From contig NZ_VUOA01000022.1 in NCBI RefSeq assembly GCF_008386575.1, positions 27,584-91,583 of the forward strand: a stretch of 64,000 nt of DNA, given 5' to 3'. Numbering within the stretch: the stretch's first letter is position 1; every line of letters begins with the position of its first letter. Of the stretch, positions 47,950-60,213 are shown in pieces. Under the pieces are notes generated by a model. The model searched no databases, was not told the origin of the DNA, and worked only from the letters and a program-made list of their open reading frames with translations. The DNA comes from Salinarimonas soli. GTDB taxonomy: Bacteria; Pseudomonadota; Alphaproteobacteria; Rhizobiales; Beijerinckiaceae. Position numbers and translations under genes: made by a program.

Positions 47950-50124
47950 ATGGCCGACCCCGTCGCGGACGTTCTCATTCCGCTCGCCATCGACACCGCC
48001 TATTCCTACGCGATCCCCACGGGCCTCGCCGTAGCCGAGGGCGACGTGGTGCGCGTGCCGCTGGGCACCCGCGAGACGGTGGGCGTGGTGTGGGCCCTGC
48101 GGCAGGGCGGGGCGGCGAACCTCAAGAGCGTCGTCGGGCGGGTCGACGCGCCGGCGCTGCCCGCTCCCTTGCGCCGCTTCCTCGACTGGGTCGCCTGGTA
48201 CACCATCTCCCCCCGCGGCTCGGCGCTTGCCATGAGCCTGAAGGTCGCCGAGGAGATCCCCGACGAGGCGCCCCGGGTGGGGGTGCGCCTCGCCGGGCCC
48301 CCGCCCGCCCGCATGACGCCCGCCCGCACCCGGGTGCTCGCGGCCGCGGCCGGCGGGGCGCTGACGACGAAGCGCGAGCTCGCCGAGGCGGCGGGCGTGA
48401 GCGCGGGCGTGATCGACGGCCTCGTCGACGAGGGAACGCTCGAGGCCGTGACGCTCGCCCCCGAGCCCGTGGCGGGCCTCCCCGATCCTGACTTCGCCAG
48501 GCCCGCTTTGTCGCCTCAGCAGACGGAGGCCGCCGCAGGCCTCGTGCGCGCGGTGGCGGCGGGCGTGGCGGGCGTCACCCTGCTGGAGGGGGTCACGGGC
48601 TCCGGCAAGACGGAGACCTATTTCGAGGCGGTGGCGCAGGCGCTGGCCCAGGGGCGCCAGGCGCTCATCCTCATGCCCGAGATCGCGCTCACCTCCGCCT
48701 TCCTAGACCGCTTCGCCGCCCGCTTCGGCACCCGCCCGGCCGCCTGGCACTCGGGCGTGACGGGGCGGCGGCGCGAGCGGCTCTACGGCGCCATCGCGAG
48801 CGGGGAGGCCCGGGTGGTGGCGGGCGCTCGCTCGGCCCTGTTCCTGCCCTACGCGCAACTCGGCCTCATCGTCGTCGACGAGGAGCACGAGACCGCCTAC
48901 AAGCAGGAGGACGGGGTCCACTACCACGCCCGCGACATGGCCGTGGTGCGCGGCCGCATCGAGGGCTTTCCCGTGGTGCTCGCCTCCGCGACGCCCTCGC
49001 TCGAGACCCGGGTCAACGTGGAGCGGGGGCGCTATGCCCGCATCGCGCTGCCCGAGCGCTTCGGCGGGCGCACCCTGCCCCAGATCGCGGCGATCGACCT
49101 GCGCCGGCACCCGCTGCCCCAGGGCCGCTGGATCGCGCAGCGGCTGGAGACCGCGATCCTGGAGACCACGGGGCGCGGCGAGCAGGCGCTGCTCTTCCTC
49201 AACCGCCGGGGCTATGCCCCCCTCACGCTCTGCCGCGCCTGCGCCCACCGCTACGAATGCGTGAACTGCTCGGCCTGGCTCGTGGAGCACCGCTTCCGCC
49301 GGGCGCTGGTGTGCCACCATTGCGGCCACACCGAGCGCAAGCCCGAGGCCTGCGTCGCCTGCGGCAGCCTCGATTCGCTCGCCGCCTGCGGCCCCGGCGT
49401 GGAGCGCATCGCCGAGGAGGTGGCGGCGGTCTTCCCCGACAAGCGCACCATTGTGCTCTCCAGCGACTTTCCCGGCGGCACGGAGCGGCTGCGCCGCGAG
49501 CTCGACGCCATCGCGGCGGGCGAGGTCGACATCGTGATCGGCACCCAGCTCGTCGCCAAGGGCCACAACTTTCCCGGCATGACGCTGGTGGGCGTGCTCG
49601 ACGCCGATATCGGGCTCACCTCCGGCGATCCCCGCGCCGCCGAGCGCACCTTCCAGCTCCTCCAGCAGGTGACGGGCCGCGCGGGGCGCGGCGACCGGCC
49701 GGGACGGGCGCTGGTCCAGACCTACCAGCCCGAGCACCCCGTGATCGCGGCACTGCTCTCAGGGGAGGCCGAGCGCTTCTACGAGGAGGAGGCGCGGGTG
49801 CGCGAGATCGCGGGGCTTCCCCCCTTCGGCCGGCTCGCGGCGCTCGTGGTCTCGGGGGTCGACCGGGCCGAGACGGAAGCTTACGCCCGCGCGCTCGCCC
49901 GCACCGCCCACGAGATCGGCGTCACCGCCTCCGACATGATCGTGCTCGGCCCGGCGGAGGCGCCCCTCGCCCTGGTGCGCGGCCGCTTCCGCTACCGCCT
50001 CCTCGTGAAGTGCCCCCGCGAGGCCGACCTCCAGGGCTTCCTGCGCCAATGGATCGCGATGGGCCCGAAGGTGCGCGGCAGCCTCAGGGTGGGGATCGAC
50101 GTGGATCCGCAGAGCTTCCTCTAA
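47950..50124 (+). CDS. priA: Primosomal protein N' (replication restart helicase)
   Basis: PriA (724 residues) rebuilds replisomes at stalled forks. It has an N-terminal 3'-DNA-binding domain (about 1-110), Walker A GVTGSGKTETY (214-224), DEEH box (310-313), ATPSLETR, an eight-cysteine zinc region (C-x2-C four times, about 430-475) and helicase motif VTGRAGRG. It sits just upstream of the atp operon; its last 41 bases overlap the opposite-strand remnant of a marR gene. Confidence 0.95.
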   Translation: MADPVADVLIPLAIDTAYSYAIPTGLAVAEGDVVRVPLGTRETVGVVWALRQGGAANLKSVVGRVDAPALPAPLRRFLDWVAWYTISPRGSALAMSLKVAEEIPDEAPRVGVRLAGPPPARMTPARTRVLAAAAGGALTTKRELAEAAGVSAGVIDGLVDEGTLEAVTLAPEPVAGLPDPDFARPALSPQQTEAAAGLVRAVAAGVAGVTLLEGVTGSGKTETYFEAVAQALAQGRQALILMPEIALTSAFLDRFAARFGTRPAAWHSGVTGRRRERLYGAIASGEARVVAGARSALFLPYAQLGLIVVDEEHETAYKQEDGVHYHARDMAVVRGRIEGFPVVLASATPSLETRVNVERGRYARIALPERFGGRTLPQIAAIDLRRHPLPQGRWIAQRLETAILETTGRGEQALLFLNRRGYAPLTLCRACAHRYECVNCSAWLVEHRFRRALVCHHCGHTERKPEACVACGSLDSLAACGPGVERIAEEVAAVFPDKRTIVLSSDFPGGTERLRRELDAIAAGEVDIVIGTQLVAKGHNFPGMTLVGVLDADIGLTSGDPRAAERTFQLLQQVTGRAGRGDRPGRALVQTYQPEHPVIAALLSGEAERFYEEEARVREIAGLPPFGRLAALVVSGVDRAETEAYARALARTAHEIGVTASDMIVLGPAEAPLALVRGRFRYRLLVKCPREADLQGFLRQWIAMGPKVRGSLRVGIDVDPQSFL

Positions 50125-50484
50125 GCCCAGTTCTCTTCTCATCCAGGATCCGCCGCAACCAGGTGAGCGGCGGCAGGATCGCTTCCAGATCCGCCTCGTC
50201 GAGGAGGCCGGAGAACCGGTCGAGCACGGGCGTGAAGGCGGTGATGCAGGCCTCGCGCGTGGCACGGCCCTTGAGCGTGCTCGTCATCGTCTGGCGCGTG
50301 ACCTGGAACGCGGAGCCGAGCCGCACCGGGGAGTGCTCGCCCCCAGCCGCACGAAATGGTTCAGCACCACGAATTGCGGCAGAGCCAGCCCGTCGGGCAT
50401 GACGCGATCGAACATCGTGCGCGACAATCGCTCGACGATGCCGATCTCGTTGAAGACGCGGAAGGCGAGGGGGGCCGAGGTCAT
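50084..50484 (-). pseudogene. Degenerate MarR-family regulator
   Basis: Two pieces in different frames together resemble one MarR protein. Piece 1 (from ATG 50484): MTSAPLAFRVFNEIGIVERL to FVVLNHFVRLG. Piece 2, in the next frame, resumes at GEHSPVRLGSAFQVTRQTM and ends GRATREACITAF...LPPLTWLRRILDEK. The frame breaks near 50340 in a run of five G; one more G would restore it. In addition the wing and linker (about 25 residues expected between MTSTLKG and GRATREA) are missing. Two lesions argue for a real pseudogene rather than one sequencing error. Confidence 0.8.
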
Positions 50485-50859
50485 GCGGGGACGATGCGGC
50501 TCTCCACGGGCCGCCGGGGGCTCGGCGGGACGCCATCACCATCGCCGATCCGCGCCAGCATCTCCACCTGGCGCCTCTGGAGTCGACGGATAGGCCCGCA
50601 GCCGCCATCGCGCCCGCGGGAGAGCGCATCCCCCTTCACCCGCGCCGATTTCAGCCCGCCTCCGTTCACATCGCACTGCACCACTCTGCCCCCTCGCCCT
50701 GTTGCGCCCCCCTGACGTCCATGGTAGTGCACGGCCGCCTGACCCGGCGGAGCGCGCCTTCCGCCGTCGTGGCATTTCCGATCGACGTACGCGTCCCGCC
50801 TTCCGCCCCCGCGGCGTGGTCCGGCCGGGCGCGGGGGTCCAGTTGAGAGAGACAGGCCG
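50485..50859. other. Intergenic region before the atp operon
   Basis: The 375 bases between the marR remnant and atpH hold no gene I can support. Short frames are present on both strands but have neither ribosome-binding sites nor recognisable products. The atp promoter should be here, but no convincing -35/-10 pair was seen. A 5' extension of the decayed regulator region is possible. Confidence 0.4.
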
Positions 50860-51432
50860 GTGGCTGAGAACGGTTCGCAGACGGGGACTGTGGTGTCGGG
50901 CGTGGCGGGGCGTTACGCCTCCGCCCTGTTCGATCTGGCTCGCGATGCCGGGGCCATGGACGCGGTCGGGGCCGATCTCGATCGGTTCGAGGGCCTGATC
51001 GAGGGCAATCCGGACTTGGCAAGGCTCGTGCGCAGCCCCATCTTCACGGCCGAGGAGCAGACCCGCGCCATCGCCGCGATCCTGGACAAGGCCGGGATCG
51101 GCGGGCTCGCGGGCAACTTCATCCGCCTCGTGGCCTCCAAGCGCCGCCTGTTCGCCCTGCCCCGGATGATCGTGGCCTACCGCGAGCTCCTGGCCGACGC
51201 GAAGGGCATCGTGCGGGCCGAGGTGCGGCTCGCCGAGCAGCCCTCGGAGGCCGTGACGAACGAGATCCGCGCCGCCCTCAAGGAGGTGGCCGGGGCCGAG
51301 ATCGACATGCGGGTGCGCATCGACCCGGCGCTCATCGGCGGGCTGGTCGTCCAGATCGGCAGCCGCATGGTGGACGCCTCCCTGCGCACGAAGCTCAATT
51401 CCATCCGCCTGGCGATGCAGGGGGCCCGCTAG
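50860..51432 (+). CDS. atpH: ATP synthase F1 delta subunit
   Basis: The delta subunit (190 residues) forms the top of the peripheral stalk that joins F1 to F0. It shows [18 protein letters not shown] near residues 12-29, and the C-terminal [20 protein letters not shown] (about 160-179), the family signature. Translation starts at GTG 50860. It heads atpHAGDC; the F0 genes are elsewhere, as usual in Alphaproteobacteria. Confidence 0.94.
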   Translation: MAENGSQTGTVVSGVAGRYASALFDLARDAGAMDAVGADLDRFEGLIEGNPDLARLVRSPIFTAEEQTRAIAAILDKAGIGGLAGNFIRLVASKRRLFALPRMIVAYRELLADAKGIVRAEVRLAEQPSEAVTNEIRAALKEVAGAEIDMRVRIDPALIGGLVVQIGSRMVDASLRTKLNSIRLAMQGAR

Positions 51433-51485
51433 GGCCGCCCGCCACCGCCGAACGCTACCCATCATCCGAACCAAAGGGTCCACCG

Positions 51486-53018
<1,533 letters not shown>

Positions 53019-53066
53019 GAGGCGGGCGTCACCCCGCGTGAACAACGATAAAGGTCGAGGCGCTCG

Positions 53067-53951
53067 ATGCCGTCGCTGAAGGATCTGCGCAACCGCATCG
53101 CCTCCGTGAAGGCGACGCAGAAGATCACCAAGGCCATGCAGATGGTCGCGGCGGCGAAGCTCCGCCGCGCCCAGATGCAGGCCGAGGCCGCGCGGCCCTT
53201 CGCCGAGCGGATGAGCCGGGTGCTCGGGAACCTCGCGGGCGGCCTCACCGCCGGCCCCGACACCCCCCGGCTCCTCTCGGGCACGGGGGCTGACCGCACC
53301 CACCTCCTCATCGTCTGCACGGGCGAGCGGGGATTGTGCGGCGCCTTCAACACCAACATCGCGCGCCTGGCCCGCGACCATGCCAACCGGCTCATCGCCG
53401 AGGGCAAGACGGTCAAGATCATCTGCGTGGGCAAGAAGGGCTACGACGTCCTGCGCCGCACCTTCGGTGAGCGGATCATCGACTTCGTCGAGCTGCGCTC
53501 CGTGCGCCAGCTCGGATTCGAGCACGCCGAGGGCATCGCCCGCAACGTGCTCGCCCGCTTCGACGCCGGCGAGTTCGACGTCGCGACCCTGTTCTACGCC
53601 CGCTTCCGCTCGGTCATCGCCCAGATCCCCACCGCCCAGCAGCTGATCCCGGCCCAGATCGAGGCCACCGGCTCGGCCTCGGGCGGCGGCTCCGAGGCGA
53701 TCTACGACTACGAGCCCGGCGAGGCCGAGATCCTCGCCACCCTCCTGCCCCGCAACATCGCGGTGCAGATCTTCCGGGCGCTCCTCGAGAACAACGCCTC
53801 GTTCTACGGCGCGCAGATGTCCGCGATGGACAGCGCGACGCGCAATGCCGGCGAGATGATCAAGAAGCAGACGCTGACCTACAACCGCACCCGCCAGGCG
53901 CAGATCACGAAGGAGCTGATCGAGATCATCTCCGGCGCGGAAGCCGTGTGA
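53067..53951 (+). CDS. atpG: ATP synthase F1 gamma subunit
   Basis: The gamma subunit (294 residues) is the rotary shaft of F1. The coiled N-terminus [20 protein letters not shown] and the C-terminal helix with [14 protein letters not shown] and [19 protein letters not shown] are conserved. The central domain carries [12 protein letters not shown]. Start ATG 53067 with GGTCGAGG upstream; followed by a 68-base spacer. Confidence 0.96.
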   Translation: MPSLKDLRNRIASVKATQKITKAMQMVAAAKLRRAQMQAEAARPFAERMSRVLGNLAGGLTAGPDTPRLLSGTGADRTHLLIVCTGERGLCGAFNTNIARLARDHANRLIAEGKTVKIICVGKKGYDVLRRTFGERIIDFVELRSVRQLGFEHAEGIARNVLARFDAGEFDVATLFYARFRSVIAQIPTAQQLIPAQIEATGSASGGGSEAIYDYEPGEAEILATLLPRNIAVQIFRALLENNASFYGAQMSAMDSATRNAGEMIKKQTLTYNRTRQAQITKELIEIISGAEAV

Positions 53952-53965
53952 TCCGACTGGCCTGA

Positions 53966-55474
<1,509 letters not shown>

Positions 55475-55497
55475 GCGCGCCTTCACCTAGCCGAACC

Positions 55498-55524
55498 GCC
55501 CCTCCCCGCACCCCGGGGAGGGGC
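55498..55524 (+). other. Strong intercistronic hairpin, atpD-atpC
   Basis: GCCCCTCCCC and GGGGAGGGGC pair perfectly over ten bases with a seven-base loop, 23 bases after the atpD stop and 20 bases before the atpC start. The following CTCTCTT is only weakly U-rich. It could act as a partial terminator or 3' stabiliser to lower epsilon expression relative to beta. Confidence 0.7.
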
Positions 55525-55544
55525 CTCTCTTGCCGGAGCGTTCC

Positions 55545-55946
55545 ATGGCCACCTTCCACCTCGAGCTCGTCTCGCCTGAGCGCCTCCTGTTCGAGGGGCA
55601 GGTCGAGAGCGTGCAGCTGCCCGCCTCCGAGGGCGACATGACGATCCTGCCGGGTCACTCGCCCGTCATCACCACCCTGAAGCCCGGCATACTGACGGTC
55701 TCGGGCGGCACGGGCGGGGCCCAGCGCCTCTTCGTGCGCGGCGGCTTCGCCGACGTGAACGCGGCCGGCCTCACCATCCTGGCCGAGCAGGCCATCCCCG
55801 TCGCGGAGCTCGACTCCGCCCGCCTCGACGCCGAGATCACGGCGGCCGAGCAGGCGCTCGCGGGGGCCAGCGGGGCCGACGCCCAGATCGAGGCCGGGGA
55901 GCGCCTGTCGCGCCTCCAGGACCTGCGCCGCGCCTCCCTCCAATAG
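55545..55946 (+). CDS. atpC: ATP synthase F1 epsilon subunit
   Basis: Epsilon (133 residues) couples the rotor and can inhibit hydrolysis. The N-terminal beta sandwich (FHLELVSPERLLFEGQVESV, MTILPGHSP) is followed by a helical C-terminus rich in Ala/Glu/Arg. The ATG at 55545 is preferred to an in-frame TTG at 55530 that falls just after the hairpin. A terminator follows 28 bases past the stop. Confidence 0.95.
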   Translation: MATFHLELVSPERLLFEGQVESVQLPASEGDMTILPGHSPVITTLKPGILTVSGGTGGAQRLFVRGGFADVNAAGLTILAEQAIPVAELDSARLDAEITAAEQALAGASGADAQIEAGERLSRLQDLRRASLQ

Positions 55947-55974
55947 GCTGCGGCGCCTCGTCGCGTCCGCCCTC

Positions 55975-55998
55975 AAGGCCGCCCCAGGGCGGCCTTTT
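55975..55998 (+). terminator. Intrinsic terminator of the atp operon
   Basis: AAGGCCGCCC pairs with GGGCGGCCTT around CA, with four T completing the run (TTTTCT). It reads on the plus strand directly after atpC. Confidence 0.83.
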
Positions 55999-56065
55999 CT
56001 CTACCGGCATCCCCGAACCCTGCCCCGCCGCTCGCCGTTGCCCTGTCCTGGGCAAGGAAGACGCC

Positions 56066-56938
56066 ATGGTCGAGGCCGAGACGGGGGTCGGCGAGGTTCG
56101 CCTCGCCACGAACGGGATCACGCTCCACGCCGTCGAGGCGGGGCCGCGCGACGGTCCCCTCGTCATCCTCCTGCACGGCTTCCCCGAGTTCTGGTGGGGG
56201 TGGCGGCGCCAGATCGAGCCCCTGGCCGCCGCGGGGCTGCACGTGCTCGCCCCCGACGGGCGCGGCTACGATCTCTCCGACAAGCCCCGGGGCGTCGGCG
56301 CCTACGACCTCGACACCCTCGCCGCCGACGTGATCGGCCTTGCCGACGCCCTCGGCCGGCGCAAGGTCGCGCTGGTGGGCCACGACTGGGGCGGCCTCGT
56401 CGCCTGGTGGACGGCCTCGAAGCACCCGCACCGCGTCGACCGCCTCGTGGTGCTCAACGCGCCCCATCCGGCCGTCGCGGGCTCCTATATCCGCCGCCAT
56501 CCAAGCCAGCTCCTGCGCAGCTCCTATGTGGGCTTCTTCCAGCTGCCCGGCCTGCCCGAGGGGCTGCTGCGCGCCCGAAACTTCGCCCTGATGCGCCGGG
56601 CCCTGCGCCGGTCCAGCCGCCCCGGCACCTTCTCGCCCGATGATCTCGACCGCTATGCCGCAGCCTGGGCGCAGCCCGGCGCCCTCACGGGCATGCTCAA
56701 CTGGTACCGCGCGCTTCGACACCGCCCCCGCCTCGCGCGGCCCACGGTCGAGCCGCCGACCCTCCTGATCTGGGGCGGGCGCGACCGCTTCCTGCAAAAA
56801 GGCCTCGCCGAGGCGAGCCTCGCGCTCTGCCGGCAGGGGCGCCCGCTCTGGCTCGACGGGGCGAGCCATTGGGTGCACATCGAGGAGGCCGAGACGGTGA
56901 ACCTCGCGATGCTGCGCTTCCTCACGGGCGGCCGCTAG
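56066..56938 (+). CDS. Alpha/beta hydrolase, epoxide hydrolase-like
   Basis: This 290-residue enzyme has HGFPEFWWGW (oxyanion hole, about 37-46), Asp107 as nucleophile in GHDWGG, acid D240 (GGRDRFL) and base H268 (ASHWVHIE). The Asp nucleophile excludes an esterase; Tyr214 in LNWYRA and perhaps Tyr154 fit the lid tyrosines of epoxide hydrolases, so that is the best guess over haloalkane or fluoroacetate dehalogenase. Its stop shares the palindrome CTAG with the convergent GH3 gene. Confidence 0.82.
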   Translation: MVEAETGVGEVRLATNGITLHAVEAGPRDGPLVILLHGFPEFWWGWRRQIEPLAAAGLHVLAPDGRGYDLSDKPRGVGAYDLDTLAADVIGLADALGRRKVALVGHDWGGLVAWWTASKHPHRVDRLVVLNAPHPAVAGSYIRRHPSQLLRSSYVGFFQLPGLPEGLLRARNFALMRRALRRSSRPGTFSPDDLDRYAAAWAQPGALTGMLNWYRALRHRPRLARPTVEPPTLLIWGGRDRFLQKGLAEASLALCRQGRPLWLDGASHWVHIEEAETVNLAMLRFLTGGR

Positions 56939-59121
56939 CGCGCGGCCCGGCGCAGACCGCCCACGACCTCGAAGCGGCCCTCCAGCGCGGCGCGGGCGTC
57001 GCCGCCGGCCCAGACCTGGAACGCGCCGGGCTCGACCACGAAGGTCCCGTCGGTGAGGTGGAAGCCGAGATCGGACGCCGCGACCCGGAAGGTCACCTCG
57101 CGGCTCTCCCCCGGCTCGAGCCGCACGGCCTCGAAGGCCTTGAGCTCCCGCACCGGGCGGCTGCGGGTCGCAACGGGGTCGCGCACATAGAGCTGCGCCA
57201 CCTCGCGCCCCGCCCGCGTGCCCGTGTTCGTCACCCGCACCCGCACCCGGATCTCGTCCTCGACGCCGGCCCTCGGCGTGAGCACGGTGAGATCCGAATA
57301 GGCGAAGGCGGTGTAGGAGAGGCCGAAGCCGAAGGGAAAGAGCGGCTCCAGGCTCTCGTCCATGTAGCCCAGGGTGAAGCGGTTGTCGGGCGCGCTCGGG
57401 CGCCCGGAGGGCAGGCGGTTGTAGGTGAGCGGCACCTGGCCTACGTGCCGCGGCCAGCTCACGGGCAGGCGGCCCGACGGCGCGGCGTCGCCGAACAGAA
57501 GTTCCGCGAGCGCAGGGCCGCCCTCCGTGCCCGGATACCAGGCCATGACCAGCCCTGCGACGCGGTCGAGCCGCGGCCCGAGCAGCAGCGGGCGGCCCGT
57601 CATGAGGACCACCACCACGGGCTTGCCCGTCGCGATGAGCGCGTCGAGCAGCTCACCCTGGCGTCCCGGCAGGTCGAGCGACACCCGCGACGCGCCCTCG
57701 CCCGATTGCGTCCGCGGCTCGCCCATCACCGCCACCACGACGTCCGCCTCGCCCGCGGCCCGCACCGCCTCGGCAAAGCCCTCCGTCGTGCGGCACTCGG
57801 CGTCGCAGCCCGGGGCATAGGCGACGCGCACCCCCGCGCGGCCCGCCCGCTCCTCCAGGCCCCGGCGGATCGTGACGCTCTCGTCGGGCCAGCCGCGGGC
57901 GGCATGGGGCCCAAGCTGGTCGGCCCCGTTCCCCGCCATCGCGCCGACGAGCGCGATGGAGCGCACGCCGGGCGCGAAGGGGAGCGCCCCGCGATTGGTG
58001 AGCAGCACCATGGAGTCGCGGGCGGCCGCGCGGGCCTTGGCGCGGGACTCGGGCAGCATGATCGCGCGGCTCGCCGCCACGGGGTCGGGGTCGGGCCGCC
58101 CGAACAGCCCCATCTCCATCTTGATGCGCAGGATGCGCCGCGCCGCCTCGTCCACGCGGCTCACGGGGACGCGCCCCGCCGCGATCTCGTCGGGCAGATG
58201 GCGCACGAAGAGGCCGCTCTCCATGTCCATGTCGACGCCCGCCATCAGGGCGCGGCGGGACGCCTCGGCTCCGTCGGCCGCGACGCCATGGGCCATGAGC
58301 TCCTTCACCCCGTCCCAGTCCGACACCACGAAGCCGCGAAAGCCCCAGTCCCGGCGCAGCACCCCGTTGAGCATCGCCTCGTTCACGGCGCCGGGCACGC
58401 CGTCGAGCGCGTTGAGCGAGGCCATGACGGTCTCGGCCCCCGCCTCGACCCCCGACTTGAAGGCGGGCAGGTGCAGGTCGCGCAGGTCGCCAGGGCCGAT
58501 CTCCGACACGTCGTAGTCGCGCCCGCCGATCGCGCCGCCATAGCCCACGAAATGCTTGAGCGAGGTGGCAAGCCCGCCCGCGCGAAAACCCTCGACCCGC
58601 GCCGCCGTGAACAGGCGGTTCATGAGCGGGTCCTCGCCCGAGCCCTCGACGGCCCGGCCCCAGCGCGGATCGCGCGACAGGTCGGCCATGGGGGCAAAGG
58701 TCCAGTTCACCCCCGCCGCGGAGGCCTCCCGCGCCGCGATCGCCGCCGCCTCGCGCGCCATGGCGGGGTCGAAGGACGCGGCTTGCGCGAGCGGCACGGG
58801 GAAGATGGTGCGAAAGCCCTGGAGGATGTCGAGCCCGATGAGCAGCGGGATGCCGTTGCGCCCCTCGCGCGCCATGGCCTGGACCCGGGCGACGTCGGGC
58901 GCGTCGTTGAAGTTCATGAGCCCGCCCACGAACCCCCGGCGCACCTGGTCCGGCCGGAAGCCCGGGCCGTTGGAGCCCAGATGCAGCTGGCCGATCTTCT
59001 CCTCGAGCGTCATCCGGCCGAGCAGGTCCTCGACCCTGCGGTCGATCTCGGCGGGCGTCTGGGCTGCGGCGGAGAGAGGGAGGAGGGCGGCAAGGGCGAG
59101 GAACGCAAGACGACGCGACAT
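56935..59121 (-). CDS. bglX: Exported beta-glucosidase-like GH3 (BglX type)
   Basis: This is a 728-residue glycoside hydrolase family 3 enzyme with a signal peptide (about residues 1-20), the N-terminal TIM-barrel domain (SLKHFVGYG, catalytic nucleophile D268 in FVVSDWDGV), the alpha/beta sandwich domain and a C-terminal fibronectin type III-like domain (about 620-715). It should act in the periplasm on beta-glycosides. It is downstream of murQ on the same strand, 97 bases apart, which hints at cell-wall sugar recovery, though BglX enzymes generally cleave beta-glucosides. Confidence 0.88.
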   Translation of the reverse strand: MSRRLAFLALAALLPLSAAAQTPAEIDRRVEDLLGRMTLEEKIGQLHLGSNGPGFRPDQVRRGFVGGLMNFNDAPDVARVQAMAREGRNGIPLLIGLDILQGFRTIFPVPLAQAASFDPAMAREAAAIAAREASAAGVNWTFAPMADLSRDPRWGRAVEGSGEDPLMNRLFTAARVEGFRAGGLATSLKHFVGYGGAIGGRDYDVSEIGPGDLRDLHLPAFKSGVEAGAETVMASLNALDGVPGAVNEAMLNGVLRRDWGFRGFVVSDWDGVKELMAHGVAADGAEASRRALMAGVDMDMESGLFVRHLPDEIAAGRVPVSRVDEAARRILRIKMEMGLFGRPDPDPVAASRAIMLPESRAKARAAARDSMVLLTNRGALPFAPGVRSIALVGAMAGNGADQLGPHAARGWPDESVTIRRGLEERAGRAGVRVAYAPGCDAECRTTEGFAEAVRAAGEADVVVAVMGEPRTQSGEGASRVSLDLPGRQGELLDALIATGKPVVVVLMTGRPLLLGPRLDRVAGLVMAWYPGTEGGPALAELLFGDAAPSGRLPVSWPRHVGQVPLTYNRLPSGRPSAPDNRFTLGYMDESLEPLFPFGFGLSYTAFAYSDLTVLTPRAGVEDEIRVRVRVTNTGTRAGREVAQLYVRDPVATRSRPVRELKAFEAVRLEPGESREVTFRVAASDLGFHLTDGTFVVEPGAFQVWAGGDARAALEGRFEVVGGLRRAAR

Positions 59122-59218
59122 GGGGGCTCCGAAGGGGCGACGCGATGGGATTTAGGCTGCCGAGCCCGGTTCGCCCAGAGGCAGCGTCGATGGGGGCGGC
59201 GATGGACTGCCCTGGTGC

Positions 59219-60103
59219 TTAACCCTTCAGCATCGCCAGCGCGTCGCGAAGCCGCCCGCCGGCCTGCTCAAGGGCGTCCCGGGCGCGCTCGGGGCTTGCG
59301 CCCTCGACGAGGAGGACCGCGAGCTTCACGTGGCCCCCGGCCCGCTCGAGGGCGTCGCCCGCGGCGTCGGGCGTGCAGCCCGTGAGATGGGTCAGCATGG
59401 CGATGCTGCGGCGTTCCAGCTTGGCGTTGACGGCCTGCACGTCCACCATGAGCCCGTCATGGACGCGGCCCAGGCGGATCATCACGAGGGACGACAGGAG
59501 GTTCAAGGCCACCTTCTGGGCGGTGCCGGCCTTCATGCGGGTGGAGCCCGCGATGCTCTCGGCGCCCGTGTCGAGGAGGATGCCGTGGTCGGCCTCGCTC
59601 AAGAGAGGCGTGCCGGGATTGTTGGCGATGCCGATCCCGAGCGCGCCGACGCGCCGCGCCTCGCGCAGGATGCCGAGCGTGTAGGGCGTCGATCCGCTCG
59701 CCGCCACCGCGACGACGGCGTCGTCGGGCGAGAGCCCCGCGGCGCGCGCCTCCCCCGCCCCGTCCTCCGCCTGGTCCTCGGCCCGCTCGACGGGATGCAG
59801 CAGGGCCCGCTCGCCGCCGGCTAGAAGAAAGACGAGGCGCTCAGGGGGCCAGCCGAAGGTGGGCGTCAGCTCCGCGCCGTCCTGCACGGCAAGCCGCCCC
59901 GACGTGCCGGCCCCCGCATAGACGAGCCGCCCGCCGCGGCGCATGCGCGCCTCGACCGCGAGCGCCGCCGCCTCCAGCGCGGGCCGGGCCGCGCGCACGG
60001 CGGCCACCGCCGCGAGCTGGCCCTCGACGAGCGCGTCGAGGATGTCGGCGGGGGGCCAGGCGTCGATGCCGGCGAAACGGGGGCTGACGGATTCGGTGGT
60101 CAA
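59219..60103 (-). CDS. murQ: N-acetylmuramic acid-6-phosphate etherase
   Basis: MurQ (294 residues) cleaves the lactyl ether of MurNAc-6-phosphate, giving GlcNAc-6-phosphate and D-lactate in peptidoglycan recycling. It has an SIS fold with YAGAGTSGRLAVQDGAELTP (about residues 62-81), VAASGSTPYTLGIL and the family signature AESIAGSTRMKAGTAQK. Start is taken as TTG 60103, preceded by GGGAG; no better ATG fits. It is divergent from the kinase gene across 110 bases. Confidence 0.93.
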   Translation of the reverse strand: MTTESVSPRFAGIDAWPPADILDALVEGQLAAVAAVRAARPALEAAALAVEARMRRGGRLVYAGAGTSGRLAVQDGAELTPTFGWPPERLVFLLAGGERALLHPVERAEDQAEDGAGEARAAGLSPDDAVVAVAASGSTPYTLGILREARRVGALGIGIANNPGTPLLSEADHGILLDTGAESIAGSTRMKAGTAQKVALNLLSSLVMIRLGRVHDGLMVDVQAVNAKLERRSIAMLTHLTGCTPDAAGDALERAGGHVKLAVLLVEGASPERARDALEQAGGRLRDALAMLKG

Positions 60104-60213
60104 GACGGTCGCGCTCCCTCGGGGCTTGCCCCGTGAGAACCATCGGGACGCCCTTGGGTTCTGCCCCGGCGCTCCCGACATGACGGGTGAACACGCGGGG
60201 GGGAGGGTTCGGC

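Noticed and set aside
50481-50732. Minus-strand 83-codon frame before atpH
   Set aside because: Gly/Arg-rich, no ribosome-binding site, no recognisable family; it is probably chance in a GC-rich gap beside the marR remnant.
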